Positions 33,799 to 41,282 of a stretch of 64,000 nt of DNA are shown piece by piece. Under the pieces are notes generated by a model. It ran no database searches. It was not told the origin of the DNA and worked only from the letters and a program-made list of their open reading frames with translations. The position numbers were made by a program, and so were the translations under genes. Source of the DNA: Alkalicoccus urumqiensis (GTDB lineage Bacteria > Bacillota > Bacilli > Bacillales > Salisediminibacteriaceae); assembly GCF_002993335.1 (NCBI RefSeq), contig NZ_PVNS01000012.1, positions 41,278-105,277 on the forward strand, given 5' to 3'. Each line of letters opens with the position of its first letter. The first letter of the stretch is position 1.

Positions 33799-34305
33799 TC
33801 AACCGTGCGTCCAGCTGAAGTGATGGAAGTGTGTCTGAAAGCCAGTTGTTTGAAGGTCTACTTCCAGATAGGAACAGTATGGTACTTTTCGTCTGTAATA
33901 AAATGATCCCGGGTTCATGTAGCAGCAGGAATGATGCCAGCGGAGATAGGGGATATGGGAATGACCGAAGAAAACGAGATCCGGCGGCGTCGAAAAAGAC
34001 GTCCGTACCCTTTCCTCCGTGGAACGCCCGGTTCCCTCGTGTCCATGTACAATCCCTATGTTCCATCCGGATACCGTTTCCAGACGAGTGGCGGGAAGCT
34101 TCTCTTGGAGGATGGAATCATCTGCGTTTCCATAAACACTGAATACGGGCAGCCGGAGATCCTCCAGCTGCCCCATTGTTTTCAGGCTGCACCAGTCCCC
34201 TGTATGAATAACGATATCCGCAGATTTCATTTTATTCAGAAACGATTCAGGAAGATATGGTTTCGCATCCGACCGATGTGTATCACCAAGTACGAAAAGT
34301 TTCAT
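33799..34305 (-). CDS. metallophosphoesterase, YfcE/YsnB family
   Basis: A 168-residue calcineurin-like phosphoesterase of the MJ0936/YsnB type. Metal ligands appear in VLGDTHRS (GD.H), HTGDWCS (GDxx), YGNADD (GN.D), IVHGHEG (GH) and FFGHSHIP (GHSH). The family hydrolyses phosphodiesters; the natural substrate is not known. ATG at 34305 overlaps the previous stop by four bases, and its GGAGGTGG site lies within that gene, so it is the third gene of a leftward operon. Confidence 0.87.
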   Translation of the reverse strand: MKLFVLGDTHRSDAKPYLPESFLNKMKSADIVIHTGDWCSLKTMGQLEDLRLPVFSVYGNADDSILQEKLPATRLETVSGWNIGIVHGHEGTGRSTEERVRTSFSTPPDLVFFGHSHIPYLRWHHSCCYMNPGSFYYRRKVPYCSYLEVDLQTTGFQTHFHHFSWTHG

Positions 34306-34589
34306 TCTTTTCTGCCACCTCCAGGATCAGGGGAGCGGAGAACTGCTGTAATACGGAAAAGTGCACCAATACTAAGTACGATCCCGACGAGAGCAAAAAG
34401 CCAGTTCCGATCTGTCTGAAGAAGCCCGCTTACAACGAGGGCGGTCAGAAGAATCCCGATGATTAAAAACAAAGATTCTACAGCAATAAATGCACGGCTC
34501 CGGTTTTTCAGAACAATCTCCCCCTTTCTGCAATCACTATAACACAGCTTAGAGGGCGTCCTGTTAGAACCTGCCTGTACGGCATTCAC
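34302..34589 (-). CDS. small membrane protein, 95 residues or fewer
   Basis: Two membrane helices (about residues 33-55 and 62-82) flank a short loop; the end is polar (RSPDPGGGRKE). No family recognised. The ATG at 34589 lies inside the upstream gene without a clear ribosome site. A strong AAGGGGGAG site lies downstream, just before codons ATT-GTT-CTG (around 34510), so the true start may be a rare non-ATG codon giving about 68 residues. Overlaps the phosphoesterase gene by 4 nt. Confidence 0.6.
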   Translation of the reverse strand: MNAVQAGSNRTPSKLCYSDCRKGEIVLKNRSRAFIAVESLFLIIGILLTALVVSGLLQTDRNWLFALVGIVLSIGALFRITAVLRSPDPGGGRKE

Positions 34590-35103
34590 CGGAATGCCTG
34601 ACTGCCTCTTCAGAAACGGTTACATACGCATTCACTTCCAGCTCCTGAAATAGTTGATCAGCCGGTCTTCCTGAGAACGTTTCTCCTAGGAGCGCCAGGT
34701 GGAACGATGGTCCGACGATCATCACTTTTTCATCTGCTTCTTCGGGAAAAATGCGATTATAAAATGTGTCAGCCAGTTCCTTCTGAAGCTCATCGGCCGT
34801 CAGGGGATACACAAACAGCTTCCGGCGGTTCCGGATGCTCTGAAGTATATCTTTTACTGATCCGGCATAAGCAGGCAGATGAGCGAGAGAACTTAACGGC
34901 ATCCATTTAGAGAGTGTTTCGGAGGCTGTATAGTAAGTCGTTTCTACAGCACTGCGGCAGGGAAACGCATAAATATATGTATTTGGGTCCAGATTTTCCA
35001 CACCTGTCTCCAGACGTCTTTTCACCGTTTCAGTAAGCATTGGCTCTTCACCAGTCTCCGATTTTTCCACTGTACCGGAGGAAAGCAAAATGAGTTCTGT
35101 CAT
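34564..35103 (-). CDS. histidine-phosphatase-like protein lacking catalytic histidines
   Basis: A 179-residue protein with the plan of the phosphoglycerate mutase/histidine phosphatase family: ELILLSSGTVEKSETGEEPMLTETVKRRLE resembles the RHGET...PLTExGxxQA block (shown only as the pattern), YIYAFPCRSAVETTYYTA resembles the YASPLxRAxQTA block, and MIVGPSFHLALL the SHG block. The catalytic RHG has become SSG and the second histidine is not in place, so phosphatase activity is unlikely. It is first in an operon with the small membrane protein and the phosphoesterase. Confidence 0.6.
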   Translation of the reverse strand: MTELILLSSGTVEKSETGEEPMLTETVKRRLETGVENLDPNTYIYAFPCRSAVETTYYTASETLSKWMPLSSLAHLPAYAGSVKDILQSIRNRRKLFVYPLTADELQKELADTFYNRIFPEEADEKVMIVGPSFHLALLGETFSGRPADQLFQELEVNAYVTVSEEAVRHSGECRTGRF

Positions 35104-35300
35104 AATATCCGCTCCCGTCCATTCTTCACTGCCCTTCTTATTCCCATTAAAATGAAAAGAGAAACATCTTTTGATTCAGACTGAAAGACTCAACTAACGG
35201 AATAGAAAGAATGTTTGAGTGTTTATTAAAGAAATCTTACATTCTTCTGTGATCATATGGTCCTAAGAAAAGTGTTCTGCATCTTTTTTTATTTTAATAA

Positions 35301-35321
35301 ACCAGGCAGAAACCGCCTGGT
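35301..35321 (-). terminator. hairpin with T-rich tail (minus strand)
   Basis: ACCAGGC / GCCTGGT, 7 bp and 7-nt loop, followed on the minus strand by TTATTAAAATAAAAAAAG. It could end a leftward transcript coming from the structured block at 35363-35760. Confidence 0.45.
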
Positions 35322-35362
35322 CTTAAAAGAAAAGAGAGGTCTATTGAAGAGGTTCCCGCTTT

Positions 35363-35418
35363 CTGCCTGCACCTGCAGCCGTACGCGTTTTGGTGGGAAC
35401 GGCTGCAGGTGCAGGCAG
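35363..35418. repeat. perfect 20-bp inverted repeat
   Basis: Arms at 35363-35382 (starts CTGCCTGCACC) and 35399-35418 (complement) are identical over 20 bp with a 16-nt spacer. There is no T-tract on either side, so it is not a standard terminator. Confidence 0.8.
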
Positions 35419-35558
35419 GTAGGAAGAAAACGCTTGATAGAAGCGGTCCCTTTTGCACAGTGAATACTGTCATTCAATCGAATTGGAAGAGACCATCATT
35501 ACCTTATAAACATCGTTTCTGCTACAAATCCTTCGTATTTCATCTCTATTTTACTACG

Positions 35559-35760
35559 CTTCGAAGCGTTCGGCAGAGACGCCGGTGGGATTCGTTCTCC
35601 GCTTGAAGAAGCATGGCTCCGCGCGGCCGCGCCGCATGGCAGAAGTTCGCTGCCCTGCGGCTCAAACCATAGGCCGGCTCCGCTCATGCGCTGCAGCCGT
35701 GCAAACAGCGCCCGGCTGGAAGACAAGCCCACGGCAAGCTTCTGCCGAAAAGCGGAGAAG
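35559..35760. repeat. GC-rich nested inverted-repeat block (structured RNA or dispersed repeat)
   Basis: Closing arms TTCGGCAGA (35569-35577) and TCTGCCGAA (35741-35749), then GCCG-TGGG / CCCA-CGGC inside. Within lie a 12-bp palindrome GCGCGGCCGCGC (35621-35632), a hairpin GCCGCA-GGCAG / CTGCC-TGCGGC (35631-35661), and GCCGG..GCGCTG / CAGCGC..CCGGC (35673-35716). The layout is that of a multi-branched RNA or a palindromic mobile repeat. Confidence 0.6.
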
Positions 35761-35875
35761 CTCCATTAACAAAAACAAACGGCACATAGATCAGAACGTT
35801 GAAATGCTATAACCCTTGGCATTCCTGCTCGGAAGAGGCTTTGGATTTTATACATTTTTATCAGTCAAAAGAAAA

Positions 35876-35902
35876 AGCAGCCGGCTTCCTGCTCCGGCTG
35901 CT
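35876..35902 (-). terminator. terminator of the sulfurtransferase operon
   Basis: AGCAGCCGG / CCGGCTGCT with a 9-nt loop and TTTTTC on the minus strand, 11 bp beyond the tusA stop. Confidence 0.85.
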
Positions 35903-35913
35903 CTTCCTATTCA

Positions 35914-36141
35914 TTAACCTTTTTTAATCCAGAATTTCAGCACGCCGTCTTCTTCGTTCTGCTCCAGAATTTCGTGACCGCCGGACTTCGTCCATGCAGC
36001 AAGATCCGCTTTTGCACCGGCATCTGTCGCGTGAACTTCCAGTACCTCTCCGGAATCAATGTCATTCATTGCTTTCTTTGTCTTGACGATCGGCATCGGG
36101 CAGGCAAGTCCTTTGGCGTCCAGTACTTTTTGTGCATTCAT
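35914..36141 (-). CDS. TusA-family sulfurtransferase
   Basis: A 75-residue TusA/SirA-like protein (equivalent of YrkI). The catalytic cysteine lies in the DAKGLACPMPIVKTKKAM motif (CPxP, about residue 14). Such proteins carry sulfur as a persulfide between sulfurtransferases. It is the last gene of the leftward cluster and ends in a terminator. Its N-terminal block is nearly the same as in the TusA domain at 37354-37920. Confidence 0.93.
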   Translation of the reverse strand: MNAQKVLDAKGLACPMPIVKTKKAMNDIDSGEVLEVHATDAGAKADLAAWTKSGGHEILEQNEEDGVLKFWIKKG

Positions 36142-36210
36142 TTGTCATTCCTCCAGTTAGATAATTATTAATTGATTTAAATTTTCCCTGTACAGAGAGC
36201 AGCAGCTTTA

Positions 36211-37338
36211 TCAGCCGCGCACCGCACAGCGGTTTGGTCCAATTTCCATTTCGCGTTTACGCTCGGTATCCGGCGTTATTTTACCCATGTTCGTCTCCCG
36301 GATTTCCTGGTGGGAGTTTGGCTGCGGCGGTAGATTTTCTGTTACCATTCTGCGGAACTCATTCTCATCTTTCACATTCAGGCCATGGTTTTCCTCCAGA
36401 AGTTTACCAAGCTGACGCTTTACACTTCCATCTTCGTTTACTTCCTTCATATCCATAAAGTGTGCCGGGAGAACCATGAGATTGTCACTTAGTCCGCGGT
36501 AGCGGCTGTACAGTGTCTCCCGGAGATCTCCGACCCAGTCTTCTGCTTTTCCGGCAAGGTCCGGGCGGCCGATGGAGTCGATGAAGAGAATATCACCGGA
36601 TAACAAATATTCGTCATTGATGATAAAGGATGTGGAGCCGATTGTATGACCCGGAGAATAGACAGCCTGGATATCCAGTTTGACACTCCCGATCTGCATT
36701 GTATCCTCATCTTTAAGAGGCTCGTAATCAAATACTACTTCTTCCGCATCTTTTGGAGGAAGGAAGTACTGAGCTCCGGTTTCTTCAGCGATCGTACGGC
36801 CTCCGGAAATATGATCGGCGTGAAGGTGCGTATCGAATACATACTTTATCTCTGCACCTTTCTCTTCAGCGAACTTTACAAATACATCGCTCATTCTGGT
36901 GGCATCAATCACGGCAGCTTCTCCGTCAGAGATGGCCATATACGAGAGGCATCCTTTTCCGAGGCGTACAAACTGATACAGGGCTCCGCCCGGCAGATCG
37001 CCGACTTTCACAGGTTCCAGATGCTCACTCCATGCCTTCATGCCGCCTTCAAGAACTGCAGCATCCACGCCTTCTTCTGAGAGCATATCCGCTACCATTT
37101 CCGATGATCCTTCTTTTGCGCAGACAACGAGAATTTCTTTATCTTTCGGCAGTTCCGTTACGAGCTCCTCTACGCCGTCGAGCAGATCGAAATAGGGAAC
37201 ATTTTTATATTCAAAGGATGGAGATTCAATTTTCCAGTCCGCAAATGCGTCTTCGTTCCGGACATCCAGAATAAATAGTGGTCTCTGGTTTACAACCCGC
37301 TCTGCTACGTCTGATGCGTTCCACATTGTTACTGTCAT
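36211..37338 (-). CDS. rhodanese - metallo-beta-lactamase fusion (YrkH/CstB-like persulfide processing enzyme)
   Basis: A 375-residue fusion: an N-terminal rhodanese domain (residues 1-110; active loop VVCAKEGSS, with Cys about 72) and a metallo-beta-lactamase domain (120-345) with [28 protein letters not shown] and PAHF metal motifs. This is the plan of persulfide dioxygenases of the ETHE1/CstB group, which oxidise glutathione- or bacillithiol-persulfides to sulfite. The C-terminal 30 residues, rich in polar groups with one Cys (NRCAVRG), are unusual. In the CstR-controlled operon, 15 bp after the TusA-rhodanese gene. Confidence 0.9.
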   Translation of the reverse strand: MTVTMWNASDVAERVVNQRPLFILDVRNEDAFADWKIESPSFEYKNVPYFDLLDGVEELVTELPKDKEILVVCAKEGSSEMVADMLSEEGVDAAVLEGGMKAWSEHLEPVKVGDLPGGALYQFVRLGKGCLSYMAISDGEAAVIDATRMSDVFVKFAEEKGAEIKYVFDTHLHADHISGGRTIAEETGAQYFLPPKDAEEVVFDYEPLKDEDTMQIGSVKLDIQAVYSPGHTIGSTSFIINDEYLLSGDILFIDSIGRPDLAGKAEDWVGDLRETLYSRYRGLSDNLMVLPAHFMDMKEVNEDGSVKRQLGKLLEENHGLNVKDENEFRRMVTENLPPQPNSHQEIRETNMGKITPDTERKREMEIGPNRCAVRG

Positions 37339-37353
37339 ACTAATCCCTCCACA

Positions 37354-37920
37354 TTACTCGTTGTTATTTTTGGTTTCGCCATCCCATTCGCTCATACCCG
37401 GAATGACGTTCGTTACATTTGTAAATCCATTATCTGTCAACTGGTGGCTTGCAAGGTCACTTCGTGAACCTGTCCGGCACACAACATACGTTTCTTTCGC
37501 CTGATCGAGTTCAGAAAGACGGCTCTCCAATTCTCCCAATGGAATGGATACTGCACCTGGGATGTGGGCGAACGCATACTCTGCCGGCTCTCTCACATCA
37601 ACAACCTGAACATCTTCAGAAAGTTTCTGCTTCAGTTCTTCGTTTGATACCGTTCTTTCAAACGACGTATCCTGTTCTTCTTCTCCGGATGACTTGCGGA
37701 CATAGTGAACGAGTACGCCGTCTTCGCGGTTGGTGCCGATATATTGATGACCTGCTTTTTTCGCCCACGCTTTCAGATCCGCAAGCGACCCTTCATCTGT
37801 AGCTTGAATTTCGATGACCTGTCCGGGCTCCATTGTTCCAATTGCTTTTTTTGTTTTTACAATCGGCATTGGGCACGCAAGTCCTTTTGCGTCGAGCTTT
37901 TCGTGTACTTGAATAGTCAT
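37354..37920 (-). CDS. TusA-rhodanese fusion sulfurtransferase (YrkF-like)
   Basis: A 188-residue fusion: TusA domain (residues 1-75, GLACPMPIVKTKKAIG) and rhodanese domain (95-185, active loop VCRTGSRSD with the persulfide cysteine). It matches B. subtilis YrkF and part of staphylococcal CstA. It should pass sulfane sulfur between partners in the same operon. GAGGAA lies ahead of the ATG; a rhodanese gene ends 24 bp upstream. Confidence 0.92.
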   Translation of the reverse strand: MTIQVHEKLDAKGLACPMPIVKTKKAIGTMEPGQVIEIQATDEGSLADLKAWAKKAGHQYIGTNREDGVLVHYVRKSSGEEEQDTSFERTVSNEELKQKLSEDVQVVDVREPAEYAFAHIPGAVSIPLGELESRLSELDQAKETYVVCRTGSRSDLASHQLTDNGFTNVTNVIPGMSEWDGETKNNNE

Positions 37921-37944
37921 AAAAATTCCTCCTGATGCGTTAGT

Positions 37945-38232
37945 TTAGCGGCTTATTTCTCCTGGCCACGATTTCATACCGCCGGTGACGTTGACTGTTT
38001 CGTAGCCGAATGATTCAAGGTATTCTGCTGCATGCGCACTTCTGTTACCAGAGCGGCAGATAATCGTTACCGGCATGCTCTTATCTAATTCCTGCATCCG
38101 TCCCGGTATCTCACCCAGCGGTATATGAATCGCACCGGGAATGATACCGGACCGGACTTCCGCGTTCTCTCTTACATCTACTAATTGTTCCGGCGGGTAG
38201 TTTAACAGTGCCGGAGCGGATATTTCTTTCAC
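37945..38232 (-). CDS. single-domain rhodanese
   Basis: A 95-residue rhodanese-like sulfurtransferase with the DVRENAEVRSGIIPGAIHIPLGE substrate segment and active-site loop ICRSGNRSA (Cys about residue 61). Single-domain rhodaneses move sulfur from thiosulfate or persulfides to a thiol. It lies between the DsrE-like and TusA-rhodanese genes with short gaps, and a GGAGGGGG ribosome site. Confidence 0.92.
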   Translation of the reverse strand: MKEISAPALLNYPPEQLVDVRENAEVRSGIIPGAIHIPLGEIPGRMQELDKSMPVTIICRSGNRSAHAAEYLESFGYETVNVTGGMKSWPGEISR

Positions 38233-38250
38233 TGGGAACCCCCTCCTGTA

Positions 38251-38730
38251 TTAAATGAATAAGTTAACCTGACCGTCTTCCGCTTCTGCAAGGTATGCTG
38301 CGACGCCGCCGTACTCCAGACCGTCAATCAGCTCTTCTTTCTGCAGACCGAGAAGATCCATTGTCATTGTGCAGGCAACCATGTTTACTTCCTGTTCCTG
38401 TGCCATTTCGATTAAGTCGGATAATGGCATTGCCTGGTGTTTTTTCATCACTTTTTTAATCATTTTCGGACCCATGCCTGCAAAGTTCATATTGGAAAGA
38501 CCCATGTTTTCTGCTCCACGCGGCATCATCTTACCGAACATTTTTTCCATTTTTCCTTTTTCTACGTTCATCTTTTCATCTTTACGGAACGCATTCAGTC
38601 CCCAGAATGTTGCAAAAATCGTTACGTCGTGATCGTAGGCTGCTGCTCCATTTGCAATAATAAATGCAGCCATCGCTTTGTCGTAATCTCCACTGAATAA
38701 AATAATGTTCGTTTTTTTACGTTCTTCCAT
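38251..38730 (-). CDS. DsrE/F-like sulfur carrier protein (YrkE-like)
   Basis: A 159-residue DsrE/DsrF/DrsH-like protein. The conserved cysteine is in VNMVACTMTMDLLG (about residue 119), with the N-terminal strand NIILFSGDYDKAMAAF. Family members carry persulfide sulfur in a cytosolic complex with TusA and rhodaneses. First gene of the 38730-to-35914 operon; its promoter and two CstR-type operators are immediately upstream. Confidence 0.92.
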   Translation of the reverse strand: MEERKKTNIILFSGDYDKAMAAFIIANGAAAYDHDVTIFATFWGLNAFRKDEKMNVEKGKMEKMFGKMMPRGAENMGLSNMNFAGMGPKMIKKVMKKHQAMPLSDLIEMAQEQEVNMVACTMTMDLLGLQKEELIDGLEYGGVAAYLAEAEDGQVNLFI

Positions 38731-38752
38731 TGTTCATCCTCCCAGTGTACTT

Positions 38753-38850
38753 ATACCCGTATGGGTATTAATATTGTTGTAAAAAATAGCCGCGTTAAAC
38801 AGCAACGGCTGATCTGTTATTAATATACCATAGGGGGTATATAGCGTCAA
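38753..38850 (-). promoter_or_regulatory. promoter of the DsrE-TusA operon with two CstR-type operators
   Basis: Minus strand: TTGACG (38845-38850), 17 bp, TATATT (38822-38827). The inverted repeat ATACCATAGGGGGTAT (plus, 38825-38840) fills the spacer and -10; a second, perfect one, ATACCCGTATGGGTAT (38753-38768), lies in the leader. A/T-flanked C-tract/G-tract repeats are what CsoR/CstR family repressors bind. Confidence 0.8.
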
Positions 38851-38881
38851 CCCCCATATGATATTTTTTAGTAATGCGCTG

Positions 38882-39142
38882 CTACCGGGTTTTGACGAGC
38901 ATATTCACAGCTTCCTGGATAAGCTCATCACTGCTTTCCCCGTTTTCCATCTGTTCCCTGACACACTGTTCCAGGTTGGAGCTGACAACGAGTCCAATGG
39001 CACGGTCCATCGCATTTCTTGCTGCAGACATCTGACCGACCAGGTCTCTGCAGTCTTTTTCTTCTTCCATCATGCGGAGGACTGCTTTTACCTGTCCCTC
39101 CACACGTTTCACTCTATTTTTCATCTGTGGTGTATATTCCAT
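38882..39142 (-). CDS. cstR: CsoR-family persulfide sensor repressor (CstR)
   Basis: An 86-residue all-helical DUF156 repressor. It has Cys31 (KDCRDL) and Cys60 (NLEQCVRE), while the copper-ligand histidine of CsoR, four residues before the second Cys, is Asn56. This pattern belongs to CstR, which senses persulfides by forming di/trisulfide links between its two cysteines, rather than to copper-binding CsoR. It should repress the neighbouring sulfur genes until persulfide builds up. It follows the DUF302 gene by 13 bp in the same direction. Confidence 0.9.
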   Translation of the reverse strand: MEYTPQMKNRVKRVEGQVKAVLRMMEEEKDCRDLVGQMSAARNAMDRAIGLVVSSNLEQCVREQMENGESSDELIQEAVNMLVKTR

Positions 39143-39155
39143 AGTCGTTCTCTCC

Positions 39156-39548
39156 CTATTCAGATTTTACGGCTGCCTCCAGCGCACGTGACATTCGTTC
39201 TTCCACGTCCTCTGCCAGTTTCTCCGCCTCTTTATTGCCTGTCTGCTTCATGAGCACTGTCGGACGGGGCATCCCGATCTTCACTTCATTCTCTTCTTCA
39301 TAGGCTACAACTTTACACGGCAGAAAGTAGCCCGCTTCTTTCGTTGCTGACAGTGCGTCTTTAGCAACTTTCGGACTGCACACTTCGAGAACACGGAAGC
39401 CTTCATCCAGCCCGACTCCTTTTTCATCCAGCTTTCCTTTCACATCGAAGTTCCAGAGAACACCAAACGACTCCTCCTGAAAAGCTTCTGCAGCACGGTC
39501 GACCGTCTGATCCAGTGTATATGGCGATGTGACAGTAAAATGAAACAT
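39156..39548 (-). CDS. DUF302 family protein
   Basis: A 130-residue DUF302 protein (SPYTLDQTVDRAAEAFQEES; FGVLWNFDVKGKL; FRVLEVCSPKVAKDAL; GYFLPCKVVAYEE). The two cysteines, in EVCSP and LPCKV, are conserved in many DUF302 members, whose role is not settled but which are often near sulfur or thiosulfate genes. ATG at 39548 follows AAGGAGAG. It forms an operon with cstR and has its own promoter in the end of sulP. Confidence 0.85.
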   Translation of the reverse strand: MFHFTVTSPYTLDQTVDRAAEAFQEESFGVLWNFDVKGKLDEKGVGLDEGFRVLEVCSPKVAKDALSATKEAGYFLPCKVVAYEEENEVKIGMPRPTVLMKQTGNKEAEKLAEDVEERMSRALEAAVKSE

Positions 39549-39565
39549 TCTTCCACTCTCCTTCA

Positions 39566-39641
39566 ATACGTGTATGGGTATAGTTTACCTTGCCTTCCTG
39601 GTTGAGTCAAAATATTGCTCTTCTGCATACCTAAGGGGTAT
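39566..39641 (-). promoter_or_regulatory. promoter of DUF302-cstR with flanking CstR-type sites
   Basis: Minus strand: TTGACT (39605-39610), 17 bp, TAAACT (39582-39587). The repeat ATACGTGTATGGGTAT (39566-39581; one good half) abuts the -10 on the downstream side, and ATACCTAAGGGGTAT (39627-39641) lies 16 bp upstream of the -35, inside the sulP coding end. It fits autoregulation of cstR. Confidence 0.65.
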
Positions 39642-41243
39642 GTGAAGATCTTTTTCCCTCCACCCGGCTCTCATAAACACATCTCTGACAGGGCCTCTCA
39701 TTTCAACAATGACCAGCTCAAGACCTTTTTCCTCCCACTCTTTTTTCCAGCGGGTGACTTCTTCCACTGCTACAGCGTCGACAGAATTGACGCCGGAAAA
39801 ATCAAGAACAATCCGCTTCAGCTCAGCTCTTTCATAAATAAGCGTTTCAAGTTTTTCCTCTGCAAAAGCAGCGTTCGCAAAATAGAGCGGGGCATCGATC
39901 CTCAGCATAAGTGTATCTTTTTTCACCACCGCATCCGGAAAGCGTTCAATATTCCGGAGAACTTCGTCTGATTCCACGTAGCCAAGCTCTGCGGTGTGCG
40001 GATACGCACTCTGCCAGATGAAGACAACCAGTGAGAAAATAATCCCGGCTATAATACCTGTTTCTACTCCCAGAATAAGCGTTCCTGCAAATGTAGCTGT
40101 CCAGACGATGCCATCGATCCGGCGGAGTTTAAATAACGTTTTTGCTTCTTTTATATCGACGAGTTTATATACTGCCACGATGATAATCGCTGCCAGAACT
40201 GCATTTGGAAGGTAATAAAACAAGCTGGTCAAAAATAACAGTGTCAGCATGATCGAAAATGCTGTAACTATAGAAGAAAGCGGCGTTTTAGCTCCGGATT
40301 CATAATTAACGGCTGACCGGGAAAATCCGCCCGTCACTGGAAATCCACCGAAAAACGCGCCTCCGGCATTTGCAGCGCCAAGCCCGGCCAGTTCACGGTT
40401 CGCATGTATCCGGTAATTCTCTTTTGCAGCAATGACTTTTGCCATCGCGAACGATTCCATAAAACCAATAAACGTGATTGTCAGCGCAGTAGGTGCGAGC
40501 TGTATCAAATGATCCACTGTTACTGCTGGAAAAGCAAACCCGGGAAGTCCGGATGGAACGTCTTCAATAATGGAAACCTGCTGGCCGAGTCCTGAAAAGT
40601 AAACGAACAGCGTTCCTGCTGCTACGACAAGCAGCGGTCCAGGAATCCATGGTATCCACTTTTTAGACACCAGCAGAAGCAGAATGCTTGCAGCGGCGAT
40701 GAGAAACGCCCACCCGTTGACTTCTGTGAGTCTGGAAGCGGCTTCTACAACCATCGGCAGAAACTGCTCTTCTTCAAGCGGTACTCCGAGAACATGTTTC
40801 AGCTGACTAAACGCAATAATGATCGCTGCAGCTGATGTAAATGCACTGATGACGGCATGGGAGAAAAATTTAACGACAAATCCGAGTTTTAAAACACCCA
40901 TGAGAAGCTGCAACAGCCCCACCATCATCATCAGCACAACCGCAAGTGTTATATATTCAGAACTTCCAGGCTCTGCCAACGGCGACACTCCGGCGTAAAC
41001 GAGAAGCGAAACGACTGCTACCGGGCCGACGGCGAGCTGGCGGGAAGAGCCGATAAGTGCATAAATAAGAATTGGTACGATCGACGCGTAAAGCCCGGTT
41101 ACCGGCGGCATACCGGCAAGCATTGCGTAGGCCATCCCCTGAGGTACGAGCATCACAGCAACGATGATGCCTGCTGTGACGTCATCTTTTATATATCCCT
41201 TTTCATACTGCCTCATCCATTCAGGCAGAAACGAACCTTTCAT
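39585..41243 (-). CDS. SulP-family anion transporter with STAS domain
   Basis: A 552-residue SLC26/SulP transporter: about 12-14 membrane helices (residues 20-425; motifs VPQGMAYAMLAGMPPVTGLYAS and GGFPVTGGFSRSAVNYESGAKTPLSS, given as family marks in part) and a cytosolic STAS domain (about 440-545). SulP proteins move sulfate, bicarbonate or other anions. A CstR-type operator in its promoter ties it to the persulfide cluster, so export or uptake of sulfite/sulfate/thiosulfate is a fair inference. It ends just before the DUF302-cstR genes. Confidence 0.92.
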   Translation of the reverse strand: MKGSFLPEWMRQYEKGYIKDDVTAGIIVAVMLVPQGMAYAMLAGMPPVTGLYASIVPILIYALIGSSRQLAVGPVAVVSLLVYAGVSPLAEPGSSEYITLAVVLMMMVGLLQLLMGVLKLGFVVKFFSHAVISAFTSAAAIIIAFSQLKHVLGVPLEEEQFLPMVVEAASRLTEVNGWAFLIAAASILLLLVSKKWIPWIPGPLLVVAAGTLFVYFSGLGQQVSIIEDVPSGLPGFAFPAVTVDHLIQLAPTALTITFIGFMESFAMAKVIAAKENYRIHANRELAGLGAANAGGAFFGGFPVTGGFSRSAVNYESGAKTPLSSIVTAFSIMLTLLFLTSLFYYLPNAVLAAIIIVAVYKLVDIKEAKTLFKLRRIDGIVWTATFAGTLILGVETGIIAGIIFSLVVFIWQSAYPHTAELGYVESDEVLRNIERFPDAVVKKDTLMLRIDAPLYFANAAFAEEKLETLIYERAELKRIVLDFSGVNSVDAVAVEEVTRWKKEWEEKGLELVIVEMRGPVRDVFMRAGWREKDLHIPLRYAEEQYFDSTRKAR

Positions 41244-41282
41244 CCTGCATCCCTTCTTTCTTCTTTAAATACCTGTACCCCT

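Larger units (their letters stand above)
35104..35913. other. 810-bp gene-free region rich in inverted repeats
   Basis: No convincing gene on either strand. It holds a hairpin at 35301-35321 with a T-rich flank on the minus strand, a perfect 20-bp inverted repeat at 35363-35418, a GC-rich nested repeat block at about 35559-35760, and the tusA terminator at 35876-35902. Base composition of the block is clearly more GC-rich than its AT-rich flanks. Confidence 0.7.

Noticed and set aside
35499..35732. A 77-codon open frame across the GC-rich repeat block
   Set aside because: It has no ribosome site, a low-complexity Ala/Ser/Arg composition, and coincides with nested inverted repeats, so it is a by-product of GC-rich repeats.
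35104..35913. OLE-type large ornate RNA of extremophilic Bacilli
   Set aside because: The block is shorter than the roughly 600-nt OLE RNA and no gene for an OLE-associated membrane protein is beside it; I cannot match its conserved core by eye.
38882..39142. Copper-sensing CsoR as the identity of the DUF156 repressor
   Set aside because: The copper-ligand His is Asn56, no copper transporter genes are near, and all neighbours are sulfur genes.
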